64,000 nt of DNA from Megaustenia siamemsis (taxonomy: Eukaryota > Mollusca > Gastropoda > Stylommatophora > Ariophantidae). Below the pieces are notes generated by a model. That model ran no database searches and was not told the DNA's origin. It was given only the letters and a program-made list of their open reading frames with translations. The first letter of the stretch is position 1; each line of letters starts with the position of its first letter. Position numbers and translations under genes: made by a program. The stretch spans positions 39,381,262 to 39,445,261 of the forward strand of contig JAVIAB010000025.1 of NCBI GenBank assembly GCA_032433765.1, in the 5' to 3' direction. Positions 45,700 through 57,971 of this stretch are shown in pieces.

Positions 45700-46450
45700 G
45701 GTACAATGCAAAAAAATCTACTTTATGTGGTATGTGTGTAATCTACCTCTAACGACGTGACTACATTGTAAAAATCCACTTTATGTGATATGTGTGCAAT
45801 CTACATTTAATGACGTGATTATATTGCAAAAATCTACTTTATGTGATATGTGTGCAATCTACCTCACGTGACTATATTGCAAAAATCTACTTTATGTGAT
45901 ATGTGTGCAATCTACCTCTAACGACGTGAATATAGCAAAAAAATTAACTTTATGTGGTATGTGTGTAATCTACCTCTAACGGCGTGACTACATTGTAAAA
46001 ATCCACTTTATGTGATATGTGTGCAATCTACCTCTAACGACGTGAATATAGCAAAAAAATAAACTTTATGTGGTATGTGTGCAATCTACCTCTAACGACG
46101 TGAATATAACAAAAAAATAAACTTTATGTGGTATGTGTGCAATCTACCTCTAACGACGTGACTATATTGCAAAAATCTACTTTATGTGATATGTGTGCAA
46201 TCTACCTCTAACGACGTGAATATAACAAAAAAATAAACTTTATGTGGTATGTGTGCAATCTACCTCTAACGACGTGAATATAACAAAAAAATAAACTTTA
46301 TGTGGTATGTGTGCAATCTACCTCTAACGACGTGACTATATTGCAAAAATCTACTTTATGTGATATGTGTGCAATCTACCTCTAAAGACGTGACTACATT
46401 GTAAATATCTACTTTATGTGATAGTGTGCAATCTACTTCTAACGACGCGA
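45700..46450. repeat. ~58-bp minisatellite with deletions
   Basis: About 13 units of 'actttatgtgatatgtgtgcaatctacctctaacgacgtga'-type sequence, with 'ctatattgcaaaaatct' or 'atataacaaaaaaataa' linkers. Confidence 0.94.
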
Positions 46451-46536
46451 CTACAATTAAAGAAATATCTTTTGTTGCTGCGTTAGTCCGAGGCTGTTCA
46501 AATTCCTCGTCCGTATTTTATCTTCAACATGGGTAA

Positions 46537-46789
46537 GTAAAGAAGTAAAGAACCCCGTCACGCCAAGTGGCGTAAAGGATATATGGAGTTAGTGACTATA
46601 ATTTTTACAGACACATGATTTTTGGGGTAATGTGGTCGGTATTACGCCCGTGCCGCTTTACTTTCCCAGAAAAAAAAATCCGGTACACATTTAAAGCTGG
46701 GGTGAACCCGGAAGCCGTCGGTTGGAATCGAACCCTACCTCTTGTCCTTTGTAGTCCAGTTCACTAACCACTGAGCTATCGCGGCTCCC
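46537..46789 (-). mobile_element. SINE-A copy, minus strand, 15-bp target duplication
   Basis: The minus strand starts GGAGCCGCGATAGCTCAGTG with the B-box GGTTCGATTCC. It is flanked by CTTCAACATGGGTAA (46522-46536) and CTTCGACATAGGTAA (46790-46804). Confidence 0.92.
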
Positions 46790-46929
46790 CTTCGACATAG
46801 GTAACTTAGCAATTTCTGCCCGGACAGTAGCCATTATATGTCTAATCTTTTTTATTTTAAACTGCCACGGGTCCATATTTGTCATTTACTTTTTAAGATG
46901 TGGCTTCTATAATATGTCGTGGATCTTAG

Positions 46930-49900
46930 CCACATTTCATTTTTGTAATTTGTTGTATCTTAGCCACGCTTCACATTTATGTAACTTGTGGATGGTAGCC
47001 ACACTTCACATTTATGTAACTTGTGGATGGTAGCCACACTTCACATTTATGTAACTTGTAGATGGTAGCCACACTTCACATCTATGTAACTTGTGGATGG
47101 TAGCCACACTTCACATTTATGTAACTTGTGGATCTTACAGTCACACTTAACATTTATGTAACTTGTGGATCTTACAGTCACACTTCACATTTATGTAACT
47201 TGTGGATGGTAGCCACACTTCACATTTATGTAACTTGTGGATCTTACAGTCACACTTCACATTTACGTAACTTGTGGATCTTACAGTCACACTTCACATT
47301 TATGTAACTTGTGGATCTTACAGTCACACTTCACATTTATGTAACTTGTGGATGGTAGCCACACTTCACATTTATGTAACTTGTGGATCTTACAGTCACA
47401 CTTCACATTTATGTAACTTGTGGATCTTACAGTCACACTTCACATTTATGTAACTTGTGGATCTTACAGTCACACTTCACATTTATGTAACTTGTGGATC
47501 TTACAGTCACACTTCACATTTACGTAACTTGTGGATCTTACAGTCACACTTCACATTTATGTAACTTGTGGATGGTAGCCACACTTCACATTTATGTAAC
47601 TTGTGGATGGTAGCCACACTTCACATTTATGTAACTTGTGGATGGTAGCCACACTTCACATTTATGTAACTTGTGGATCTTACAGTCACACTTCACATTT
47701 ATGTAACTTGTGGATGGTAGCCACACTTCACATTTACGTAACTTGTGGATCTTACAGTCACACTTCACATTTATGTAACTTGTGGATCTTACAGTCACAC
47801 TTCACATTTATGTAACTTGTGGATGGTAGCCACACTTCACATTTATGTAACTTGTGGATCTTACAGTCACACTTCACATTTATGTAACTTGTGGATCTTA
47901 CAGTCACACTTGACATTTATGTAACTTGTGGATCTTACAGTCACACTTCACATTTATGTAACTTGTGGATCTTACAGTCACACTTCACATTTATGTAACT
48001 TGTGGATGGTAGCCACACTTCACATTTATGTAACTTGTGGATCTTACAGTCACACTTCACATTTACGTAACTTGTGGATCTTACAGTCACACTTCACATT
48101 TATGTAACTTGTGGATCTTACAGTCACACTTCACATTTATGTAACTTGTGGATGGTAGCCACACTTCACATTTATGTAACTTGTGGATCTTACAGTCACA
48201 CTTCACATTTATGTAACTTGTGGATCTTACAGTCACACTTCACATTTATGTAACTTGTGGATCTTACAGTCACACTTCACATTTATGTAACTTGTGGATC
48301 TTACAGTCACACTTCACATTTACGTAACTTGTGGATCTTACAGCCACACTTCACATTTATGTAACTTGTGGATCTTACAGTCACACTTCACATTTATGTA
48401 ACTTGTGGATGGTAGCCACATTTCACATTTATGTAACTTGTGGATGGTAGCCACACTTCACATCTATGTAACTTGTGGATGGTAGCCACACTTCACATCT
48501 ATGTAACTTGTGGATGGTAGCCACACTTCACATTTATGTAACTTGTGGATGGTAGCCACACTTCACATTTATGTAACTTGTGGATGGTAGCCACACTTCA
48601 CATTTATGTAACTTGTGGATCTTACAGTCACACTTCACATTTATGTAACTTGTGGATCTTACAGTCACACTTCACATTTATGTAACTTGTGGATGGTAGC
48701 CACACTTCACATTTATGTAACTTGTGGATCTTACAGTCACACTTCACATTTATGTAACTTGTGGATCTTACAGTCACACTTCACATTTATGTAACTTGTG
48801 GATGGTAGCCACACTTCACATTTATGTAACTTGTGGATCTTACAGCCACACTTCACATTTATGTAACTTGTGGATCTTACAGTCACACTTCACATTTATG
48901 TAACTTGTGGATCTTACAGTCACACTTCACATTTATGTAACTTGTGGATCTTACAGTCACACTTCACATTTATGTAACTTGTGGATCTTACAGTCATACT
49001 TCATTTTTGTAACTTGTGGATCTTACAGTCACACTTCACATTTATGTAACTTGTGGATCTTACAGTCACACTTCACATTTATGTAACTTGTGGATCTTAC
49101 AGCCACACTTCACATTTATGTAACTTGTGGATCTTACAGTCACACTTCACATTTATGTAACTTGTGGATCTTACAGCCACACTTCACATTTACGTAACTT
49201 GTGGATCTTACAGTCACACTTCACATTTATGTAACTTGTGGATCTTACAGTCACACTTCACATTTATGTAACTTGTGGATGGTAGCCACACTTCACATTT
49301 ATGTAACTTGTGGATCTTACAGTCATACTTCATTTTTGTAACTTGTGGATCTTACAGTCACACTTCACATTTATGTAACTTGTGGATCTTACAGTCACAC
49401 TTCACATTTATGTAACTTGTGGATCTTACAGTCACACTTCACATTTATGTAACTTGTGGATCTTACAGTCACACTTCGCATTTATGTAACTTGTGGATCT
49501 TACAGTCACACTTCACATTTATGTAACTTGTGGATCTTACAGTCACACTTCACATTTATGTAACTTGTGGATCTTACAGTCACACTTCACATTTACGTAA
49601 CTTGTGGATCTTACAGCCACACTTCACATTTATGTAACTTGTGGATCTTACAGTCACACTTCACATTTATGTAACTTGTGGATGGTAGCCACACTTCACA
49701 TTTATGTAACTTGTGGATGGTAGCCACACTTCACATTTATGTAACTTGTGGATGGTAGCCACACTTCACATTTATGTAACTTGTGGATGGTAGCAACACT
49801 TCACATTTATGTAACTTGTGGATCTTACAGCCACACTTCACATTTATGTAACTTGTGGATCTTACAGTCACACTTCACATTTATGTAACTTGTGGATCTT

Positions 49901-51530
49901 ACAGTCACACTTCACATTTATGTAACTTGTGGATCTTACAGCCACACTTCACATTTATGTAACTTGTGGATGGTAGCCACACTTCACATTTATGTAACTT
50001 GTGGATCTTACAGCCACACTTCACATTTATGTAACTTGTGGATCTTACAGCCACACTTCACATTTATGTAACTTGTGGATCTTACAGCCACACTTCACAT
50101 TTATGTAACTTGTGGATCTTACAGCCACACTTCACATTTATGTAACTTGTGGATGGTAGCCACACTTCACATTTATGTAACTTGTGGATCTTACAGCCAC
50201 ACTTCACATTTACGTAACTTGTGGATCTTACAGCCACACTTCATTTTTGTAACTTGTGGATCTTACAGCCACACTTCACATTTATGTAACTTGTGGATCT
50301 TACAGTCACACTTCACATTTATGTAACTTGTGGATCTTACAGCCACACTTCACATTTATGTAACTTGTGGATCTTACAGTCACACTTCACATTTATGTAA
50401 CTTGTGGATCTTACAGCCACACTTCACATTTATGTAACTTGTGGATCTTACAGCCACACTTCATTTTTGTAACTTGTGGATCTTACAGCCACACTTCACA
50501 TTTATGTAACTTGTGGATCTTACAGTCACACTTCACATTTATGTAACTTGTGGATCTTACAGCCACACTTCACATTTATGTAACTTGTGGATCTTACAGC
50601 CACACTTCATTTTTGTAACTTGTGGATCTTACAGCCACACTTCACATTTATGTAACTTGTGGATGGTAGCCACACTTCACATTTATGTAACTTGTGGATC
50701 TTACAGCCACACTTCACATCTATGTAACTTGTGGATGGTAGCCACACTTCACATTTACGTAACTTGTGGATCTTACAGTCACACTTCACATTTATGTAAC
50801 TTGTGGATCTTACAGTCACACTTCACATTTATGTAACTTGTGGATCTTACAGCCACACTTCACATTTACGTAACTTGTGGATCTTACAGTCACACTTCAC
50901 ATTTATGTAACTTGTGGATGGTAGCCACACTTCACATTTATGTAACTTGTGGATCTTACAGCCACACTTCACATTTATGTAACTTGTGGATCTTACAGCC
51001 ACACTTCACATTTATGTAACTTGTGGATGGTAGCCACACTTCACATTTATGTAACTTGTGGATCTTACAGCCACACTTCACATTTATGTAACTTGTGGAT
51101 CTTACAGCCACACTTCACATTTATGTAACTTGTGGATCTTACAGTCACACTTCACATTTATGTAACTTGTGGATCTTACAGCCACACTTCACATTTACGT
51201 AACTTGTGGATCTTACAGTCACACTTCACATTTATGTAACTTGTGGATGGTAGCCACACTTCACATTTATGTAACTTGTGGATGGTAGCCACACTTCACA
51301 TTTATGTAACTTGTGGATCTTACAGCCACACTTCACATTTATGTAACTTGTGGATCTTACAGCCACACTTCACATTTATGTAACTTGTGGATGGTAGCCA
51401 CACTTCACATTTATGTAACTTGTGGATCTTACAGCCACACTTCACATTTATGTAACTTGTGGATGGTAGCCACACTTCACATTTATGTAACTTGTGGATC
51501 TTACAGCCACACTTCACATTTTTAACCTGT
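46930..51530. repeat. 4.6-kb satellite-like array of 35- and 37-bp monomers
   Basis: Roughly 125 monomers of two interleaved types share 'cacttcacatttatgtaacttgtggat'. The 37-bp type continues 'cttacagtca' or 'cttacagcca'; the 35-bp type continues 'ggtagcca'. The T form (cagtc) dominates on the left and the C form (cagcc) on the right. Short open frames in it are spurious. Confidence 0.98.
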
Positions 51531-51844
51531 CGTATTTTTTGTTTGATTCGACGATTGAAATGTGCGTTTTAAATGATGAAGACGTAATAGACGAGCCCTG
51601 GAGGCCAGTGAAACATGATTAATGAACACAGACAAGTGTTATCAGCTGTAGGAGAGGTGGGGCACGTTGGCGCGGGGAGATCTGCTGACCTCCCTGGGGG
51701 ACGGGCAAATAGCCCGCTCTAGGAGATTGGGTTGGGGGCGGAGAGTGTTTTTCCAAATTATATCACATAATAAGGGTTAGTTGGGTTCTTCCGTCATGGT
51801 TGGAGGAAGGGGCGAATGGAGGGTGTGTATGGATATAGTATTTG
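51531..51844. other. Short spacer between arrays, nothing recognised
   Basis: About 310 bp with a G-rich middle (ggttgggggcggagagtg). No coding or repeat family was recognised. Confidence 0.5.
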
Positions 51845-52800
51845 ATGTGTTTTTACATATAGTGTTTGTGAGTTTGAGGTGGTTGGGGTGTTTTTAGAGA
51901 TAGTGTTTGTGAGTTTGGTTGAGGCGTTTTAGAGATAGTGTTTGTGAGTTTGAGGTGGTTGGGGTGTTTATAGAGATAGTGTTGTGAGTTTGAGGTGGTT
52001 GGGGTGTTTTTAGAGATAGTGTTGTGAGTTTGAGGTGGTTGAGGGGTTTTAGAGATAGTGTTTGTGAGTTTGAGGTGGTTGGGGTGTTTTTAGAGATAGT
52101 GTTTGTGAGTTTGAGGTGGTTGAGGGGTTTTAGAGATAGTGTTTGTGAGTTTGAGGTGGTTGAGGGGTTTTAGAGATAGTGTTTGTGAGTTTGAGGTGGT
52201 TGGGGTGTTTTTAGAGATAGTGTTTGTGAGTTTGAGGTGGTTGGGGTGTTTTTAGAGATAGTGTTTGTGAGTTTGAGGTGGTTAGGGTGTTTTTAGAGAT
52301 AGTGTTTGTGAGTTTGAGGTGGTTGGGGTGTTTTTAGAGATAGTGTTTGTGAGTTTGAGGTGGTTGGGGTGTTTTTAGAGATAGTGTTTAAAGTGGTTGG
52401 GGTGTTTTTAGAGATAGTGTTTAAAGTGGTTGGGGTGTTTTTAGAGATAGTGTTTGTGAGTTTGGTTGAGGCGTTTTAGAGATAGTGTTTGTGAGTTTGA
52501 GGTGGTTGAGGTTTTTAGATATGGTGTTTGTGAGTTTGAGGTGTTTTAGAGATCATTTTTGTGAGTTTGAGGTGGTTGCACTATTTTTATAGATAGTGTT
52601 TTTTAGTTTCATGTAGTTGATGTGTTTTTAGAGATAGTGGTCGTGAGTTTGAGGTGGTTTGTGGTGTTTATAGAGATAGTGTTGTGAGTTTGAGGTGGTT
52701 GAGGGGTTTTAGAGATAGTGTTTGTGAGTTTGAGGTGGTTGGGGTATTCTTAGAGAGAGTGTTTTTTAGTTTGATGTAGTTAGAGATAGTGTTTGGGAGG
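51845..52800. repeat. ~41-bp G/T-rich minisatellite
   Basis: About 23 units of 'gtttttagagatagtgtttgtgagtttgaggtggttgggg', with shortened variants. Confidence 0.95.
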
Positions 52801-52847
52801 CTTCGACGTGGGTGTTTTTGATTACCTTGTTGTCTTCCCTCATGCTC

Positions 52848-52985
52848 CCGACTGGCTTGGCCATACCGTTAGTCTGTTACTAGAGGCACAGCAGATAGGT
52901 GGAGTAGGGTCTGGATTGTTCTGGTTCACTTAAAATGGCGCAATCCATCAGCTGTGAGTCGCTGGCAACGTGAGCTCTGTTTCTG
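52848..52985. mobile_element. SINE-D fragment
   Basis: Shares 'ctggcttggccata', 'actagaggcacagcag', 'ggtggagtagggtctgg' and 'ccatcagctgtgagtcgctg' with 60115-60250. Confidence 0.65.
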
Positions 52986-53039
52986 TGACGCTCATTTGTC
53001 TGCGTGATGCAGCAAAATATTTCTCATGCGACACACTTG

Positions 53040-53515
53040 GGATTGACCCCACGAGATTGACCTCACGAGTTTGACCCCACGAGATTGACCTCACGAGATT
53101 GACCTCACGAGATTGACCTCACGAGATTGACCTCACGAGATTGACCTCACGAGATTGACCGCACGAGATCGACCTCACGAGATCGACCTCACGAGATCGA
53201 CCTCACGAGATCGACCGCACGAGATCGACCTCACGAGATCGACCTCACGAGATCGACCTCACGAGATCGACCGCACGAGATCGACCGCACGAGTTTGACC
53301 TCACGAGATCGACCGCACGAGTTTGACCTCACGAGATCGACCGCACGAGATCGACCGCACGAGATCGACCGCACGAGATCGACCTCACGAGATCGACCTC
53401 ACGAGATTGACCTCACGAGATTGACCTCACGAGATCGACCTCACGAGATTGACCTCACGAGATCGACCGCACGAGATCGACCGCACGAGATTGACCGCAC
53501 GAGATTGACCTCATG
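53040..53515. repeat. 14-bp minisatellite
   Basis: About 34 copies of 'gagatcgacctcac' with variants gattga/gatcga and cctc/ccgc. The left end is T-rich and the middle is CG-rich. Confidence 0.97.
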
Positions 53516-53599
53516 AAATTATTCTTTTCTGATTGACCTCCATGATCTTGTTGACAAATCACGGACATTACAATTTATGCATTGTGCTTATTGTAAACC

Positions 53600-53813
53600 A
53601 GAATATGGAAAGTCCTCTATGGACTTAGAGGATTTGAAGGTCGTTGTTTTAAGAAGATTGTAAACATGTATTGGGTCAACACATTATGAACAAAGAAGAG
53701 GCCAGAAAATCAGGCATTAACAACATAAATCAGCAAGTGAAAAGAAGACATGGGAAATGACTAGCCTACGTTCTAAGAATGGAACGAACCAGTCATCCGC
53801 GTCTAGTATTATA
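53600..53813 (+). mobile_element. LINE C-terminal remnant, left half (split by the DD83E transposon)
   Basis: Decayed + strand LINE sequence ending LRMERTSHPRLVL-like at 53813. It resumes at 56262 with RWIPPG-like and KRKRGRPLGTWRRT, the expected order in a LINE C-terminus. Confidence 0.6.
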
Positions 53814-54237
53814 GGTCGTTTCAAAATATTTTGAAGGTGTTTAAAATTCCATATCTCTGCAACCAATTGATTGATAATGCTGAAATTTTGCATATGGTCT
53901 TGTGATTTTTTGGTCCCAAGAAGTACATTCATTTCCTCACCAACAAACGTATAGTTTTAAATATTCTTTATTTGAAGTATACAAATTTAAGGCATTTTGG
54001 TCAAACCATATATTTGGAGGAATTACCGCTTCATATGAGTGAGCACCCACGGACTTGTCATCTTGAACGTAATGCGCGCCAATTTCCCTGTTTTAAGCAC
54101 TAAAAAACACATAAAACGCGTCATAGTTATAATTTTATATCCGGTGCATCCCATTTCCTGTCGTTTTGTTGTGATTTATGTGCAACGGCGTATCCTAATT
54201 ATTGGGTAATTTCGTTAAATTTGTGATCTGTTAGTCA

Positions 54238-55515
54238 ATGGGTATAAAAGTAAAGTTCCTTACATTGCAATCAGTGGCAATAAAGGTGTATAAATATTTT
54301 TGCATAGAAGCTAAGCGTGGAAAACTGTATCGAAGCATCTCAAAGCCAGAAAAGAGAACTATTCACGCATTGGGTATAAGCAAACGCTTTTTCAAACAAG
54401 TGCTTAAAGCTAACGGAGTGTCCAGTTCAATCAAGACTAGGACGCTAGGAAGAAAGAAAGTAGTAGATAGTTTTGACAAGGAAGTGATTAGAAGAGCAAT
54501 TTGTAAAATGTTCGATTCCAAAGAAACTGTGACTTTAAGAAAACTGAAAATTCGACTGAGAGTAGAAAATGACATTGTTGTGTCGAAAACAACATTATGG
54601 AGAACTGTTAGAAGCATCGGTTTTACGTTTAGAAAGTACGATAGTGGTAGAAATGTCATCTGCGAGAAGCCGCACTTAGTTTCTATGAGGAGTAAATATT
54701 TACGTGAAGTACGGGAAATGCGTAACCAAGGTTATGATATTGTATTTCTAGATGAATCTTGGATAAATTCTCACCACACAAGTGCAAAGGAATGGCAGTT
54801 ATCAGATGGAAGTATTAAAAGATGTGTACCCACTGGAAAAGGACAGCGTATTATAATGGCACATGCAGGCAGCCGAAAAGAAGGGTTGGTGAAAAATGCA
54901 GAACTTATATTCACCTCTAATTATACTGACAACAGGGACTATCACACCGAGATGAATGGCCATATATTTAGAGAGTGGATTGAAAATACTCTTCTTCCAA
55001 TTCTAGACAGACCATCCTGTCTGGTAATGGACAACGCGTCGTACCACAACGCTGTGGCAGAAGAAGACAAAATTCCTACATCTACCAGTACAAAAGATGT
55101 TATAAAGATTTGGCTAAGAAAGGAAGGAATTCCATTTAACGAGGGATTTTTGAAACCTGAATTACTGTCACTTGTTAAGAAATCGCAAAAGACCAAAGTA
55201 TTCCAAATAGACAAAATCATTCAACAGCATGGTCATACGTGCTTGAGACTGCCCCCTTATCATCCACAATTAAACCCCATTGAACTCGTTTGGGCAAAAA
55301 TTAAAGGGCAGGTGGCAGCTGAGAATACAAGTTTTAAACTATGCGATATAAAAGGACTGACATATGCTGCTCTATCACAGATTGACAAAGATTTTTGGTG
55401 CAAATGTGAAGATCATGTCTTAAAAGAAGAAAATGACTATTGGAAAAAAGATGGACTATCGTTCGTTCAGCCCAGATTAGTAATCAATATGTTAGACTCC
55501 TCTGATTCAGAATAA
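54238..55515 (+). CDS. DDE transposase, IS630/Tc1/mariner superfamily, DD83E spacing
   Basis: An intact 425-codon single-exon frame; an in-frame TAG six bases upstream of the ATG fixes the start region. The N-terminal 120 residues are basic and helix-rich (SISKPEKRTIHALGISKRFF), as expected for a DNA-binding helix-turn-helix. The catalytic triad is D172 (VFLDESWINSHHT), D265 (CLVMDNASYHN) and E349 (PPYHPQLNPIELVWAKIKG). The closing PxxxPxLNPIE block is diagnostic of the DDE_3/Tc1-like fold. 83 residues separate D265 and E349, against about 34-39 in Tc1/mariner. The role is cut-and-paste transposition in the nucleus. All catalytic residues are present and no stop is seen, so this copy may encode an active enzyme. 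Confidence 0.9.
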   Translation: MGIKVKFLTLQSVAIKVYKYFCIEAKRGKLYRSISKPEKRTIHALGISKRFFKQVLKANGVSSSIKTRTLGRKKVVDSFDKEVIRRAICKMFDSKETVTLRKLKIRLRVENDIVVSKTTLWRTVRSIGFTFRKYDSGRNVICEKPHLVSMRSKYLREVREMRNQGYDIVFLDESWINSHHTSAKEWQLSDGSIKRCVPTGKGQRIIMAHAGSRKEGLVKNAELIFTSNYTDNRDYHTEMNGHIFREWIENTLLPILDRPSCLVMDNASYHNAVAEEDKIPTSTSTKDVIKIWLRKEGIPFNEGFLKPELLSLVKKSQKTKVFQIDKIIQQHGHTCLRLPPYHPQLNPIELVWAKIKGQVAAENTSFKLCDIKGLTYAALSQIDKDFWCKCEDHVLKEENDYWKKDGLSFVQPRLVINMLDSSDSE

Positions 55516-55931
55516 ATGAAATAATAATGGACGTTTTATATGTCCGCATGATCAATCTTTAGCTAAAGTTGATAACGTTTTGAAAATGTAAAGATTCTTG
55601 ATATGTGTACTGCAGGCATGCAAAGAAACTAAATCACTTTCATATGTCTTGTTTACGTAAAATAATGAAATTCACATTGAAAGACATAAAACGAACAATG
55701 TAGCTCTTTACAGTGAAGAGGATCCCGTGCTTACATCGGACTCTTTAGTCACATGCGTACCCATAAACAATAACTTTGCTTGATATGTCATGCTCGTTAT
55801 CGCTCGCAACGGATAATTAATTTTTTTAAATGTATTCTTTGTTGTATATTGTTTAAATAGTTTTCATTAATGGAACTGTTTATACGCTGATTTGTTTTAG
55901 ACCGTCTGTAAAGGCTATAACATTGACATTC

Positions 55932-56195
55932 TCATAGTATTTTAAAGAAAGTAAACAATAGAAAGTAAACAGTTGATAAACGCCTCCAACTTTCAAGTTG
56001 TGTAGAGACGCCTATGTCGAGAAGCAGATTTCCATTAATGTACGGTAAATTATTTTCTCCAGGAGCAAAAAGATCCGTAAATTCACTGAGATCAAAGGAA
56101 AGTGCTGCTTCATGATGAAGCATACTTCCTACATCATTAAATTTTGTGAAATCGGTGGGACCTTGGAAAAACAAGGCCAGATGCAAAAAAATCAA
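55932..56195 (-). CDS. Unexplained minus-strand frame inside the DD83E transposon
   Basis: An 87-codon frame opposite to the transposase, in the element's 3' region. Its central 50 residues (for example AALSFDLSEFTDLFAPGENN and LPYINGNLLLDIGVS) are of mixed, protein-like composition, unlike the low-complexity frames elsewhere. A possible splice acceptor (gtttttccaag) precedes FxGPTDF on the minus strand, so it could be a captured exon or a second transposon gene. I recognise no family. Confidence 0.3.
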   Translation of the reverse strand: MIFLHLALFFQGPTDFTKFNDVGSMLHHEAALSFDLSEFTDLFAPGENNLPYINGNLLLDIGVSTQLESWRRLSTVYFLLFTFFKIL

Positions 56196-56261
56196 GTTTG
56201 TAAGTGCAGGGAAAGAGGAGATATTTAATGTTAATCGTGAACATTTAGATTTGAAACGACC

Positions 56262-56460
56262 AATAATATGGATACCACCTGGCTAAACGAAAAAGAGGCA
56301 GACCATTGGGGACATGGCGACGAACCATACATGATGAAATGATAGAGGCTGGAAGTCCTGGCCAGAGTTGTCCATGCTTGCTCCAGACCGGATTGGGTGG
56401 AGATCTCTTGTAGGTCTCCTATACTTATATCGAAGTTTAGAGGATTAAAAAGACGAAGTT
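56262..56460 (+). mobile_element. LINE C-terminal remnant, right half
   Basis: The continuation of 53600-53813: LAKRKRGRPLGTWRRTIHDE, then MIEAGSPG, then frameshifted sequence. Confidence 0.65.
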
Positions 56461-56718
56461 GTGCTTAAGATTCAGGCCAATGATCACAGCGACTCATAGC
56501 TAACTGTGGACGTCGGGATGCTTGAACAAGAACTGATCAAGATTCCACCTCCATGAAGTATTTTTGGGAGCAAACTCCTAACTAATCAGGCAAAGCGAAT
56601 CATAGTGGGTGAAGCACGCAGTTTTGTACTGAAGGCGGGTGTGCTGTAACGAAGGAGCAGATATCACAGTGCGCTGTAGATGCAACGTACATCTACTTAA
56701 CACCCTTCACATACAGAC

Positions 56719-57095
56719 GGGGACTAGGTGGTCCAGAGGGAAGCCTTCGTACCTTGGACAGGAAGGCCCTAGGTTCGATCCTCAACATAGGCTGTGGAAA
56801 TTTGTCAAAAATAGAATCTGTTGTTTTTTGGTGGCTGTACCTCTGGGTAGTGAGATCTCGATGTTTAGCCCTGTCGGAAAAATGGATAAAAACAGGAACA
56901 CCCGTGTGCACTTGCGCACGTTAAAGAACGCTTGGCAATTTAAAGTTGAAAATAGTAAGCCTAAAATGGCCGCTGTCCGGGCAGAATTTAAGCAAATGTA
57001 CCCATGCCGAAGACGGATGTGTCGGGCGAAAAGGTGCAGATGTCGCAACACAATGCGACCCATGCCTCCATAATGGATGAACGCTAAAACGTAAA
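56719..57095 (+). mobile_element. SINE-C copy (most complete, unexpanded)
   Basis: The tRNA-like head GGGGACTAGGTGGTCCAGAG has a B-box CTAGGTTCGATCCTC. The body follows (gggtagtgagatctcgatgt; aaaaacaggaacacccgtgt; gcacgttaaagaacgcttgg; gctgtccgggcagaattt). The tail block is 'gacggatgtgtcgggcgaaa'. It serves as the reference for the other SINE-C copies. Confidence 0.85.
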
Positions 57096-57169
57096 AGAAA
57101 TTATGGACAAGAAATAGGACTAGTCCCGGACAAATGCAGCAAGAAAAGACATTTCTTTTTGTAGTCGCG

Positions 57170-57540
57170 TCTTTAGAGGTAGGTTGTTCACATGTCACAT
57201 GAAGTAGATTTTTGTTAGAGGTAGGTTGTTCACATGTTACACGAAGTAGATTTTTGTTAGAGGTAGGTTGTTCACATGTTACACGAAGTAGATTTTTGTT
57301 AGAGGAAGATTGTTCAAATGTCACATGAAGTAGATTTTTGTTAGGGGTAGATTGTTCACATGTCACATGAAGTAGATTTTGTTAGAGGTAGATTGTTTAC
57401 ATGTCATATGAAGTAGACTTTTGTTAGAGATAGATTGTTCACATGCCACATTAAGTAGATTTTTGTTAAAGATAGATTGTTCACATGTCACACGTAAAGT
57501 AGATTTTTGTTAGAAGTAGATTGTTCACATGTCTCACAGG
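57170..57540. repeat. ~46-bp minisatellite
   Basis: Eight copies of 'tagattgttcacatgtcaca' plus 'tgaagtagatttttgttagagg', variable on the right. Confidence 0.95.
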
Positions 57541-57971
57541 GCAGATTTCTGCGATGTAGTCACATTGGTAGTTATATGATCATTGACTCTTGAAGAAAAT
57601 GCCCCACGTGAAAATACACGGCACATTCCCTGAAAAGGATCTTGAATGCAGGCAAGTTGATGTCCCACCGTTTTAATGAGAGTTTGAAAAGTGTGTTTTG
57701 CTTGATGAATATTTGGAGACACACGTTGAGAAAGATGATAATCATTAGGCCGAGGTCATGGGTCGAGCTAGAGAATTTGATCAACTCTGATAGATTGTTC
57801 AGACGTAAGGTGATTACATGATGGATGAGGAGATATTTGTTTACGGGGAATCGGTGCGAACTTCATTGTGCGGGCCGTTGCGGGGCGACGTAATGTTGTT
57901 TGTTTGGTCCGTATTATTTGAGTGTTCTCCGATCAGGTGTGGAGGTTTGTTTAGTTCACGCAGTCGAGAAT

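Larger units (their letters stand above)
53814..56261 (+). mobile_element. IS630/Tc1/mariner-type DNA transposon, DD83E (Sailor-like)
   Basis: A 2448-bp element. GGTCGTTTCAAA at 53814-53825 is matched by its complement at 56250-56261, a 12-bp inverted repeat. The flanks are TA-rich (…attata | … | aataat…). An older LINE reads continuously from one flank to the other, which supports these borders. It carries one uninterrupted transposase gene (54238-55515) and an unexplained minus-strand frame (55932-56195). The DD to E spacing is far wider than in classic mariner/Tc1 and is close to what I recall for the DD82E (Sailor) group described from marine invertebrates. The exact target duplication is unclear, so the borders are well supported but not proven. 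Confidence 0.82.

Noticed and set aside
47592..51525. Multiple 60-107 codon frames (HTSHLCNLW-type)
   Set aside because: Satellite array artefacts on both strands.
53295..53516. RDRPHEIDLTRST-type repetitive frame
   Set aside because: A 14-bp array read through in three phases; not a gene.
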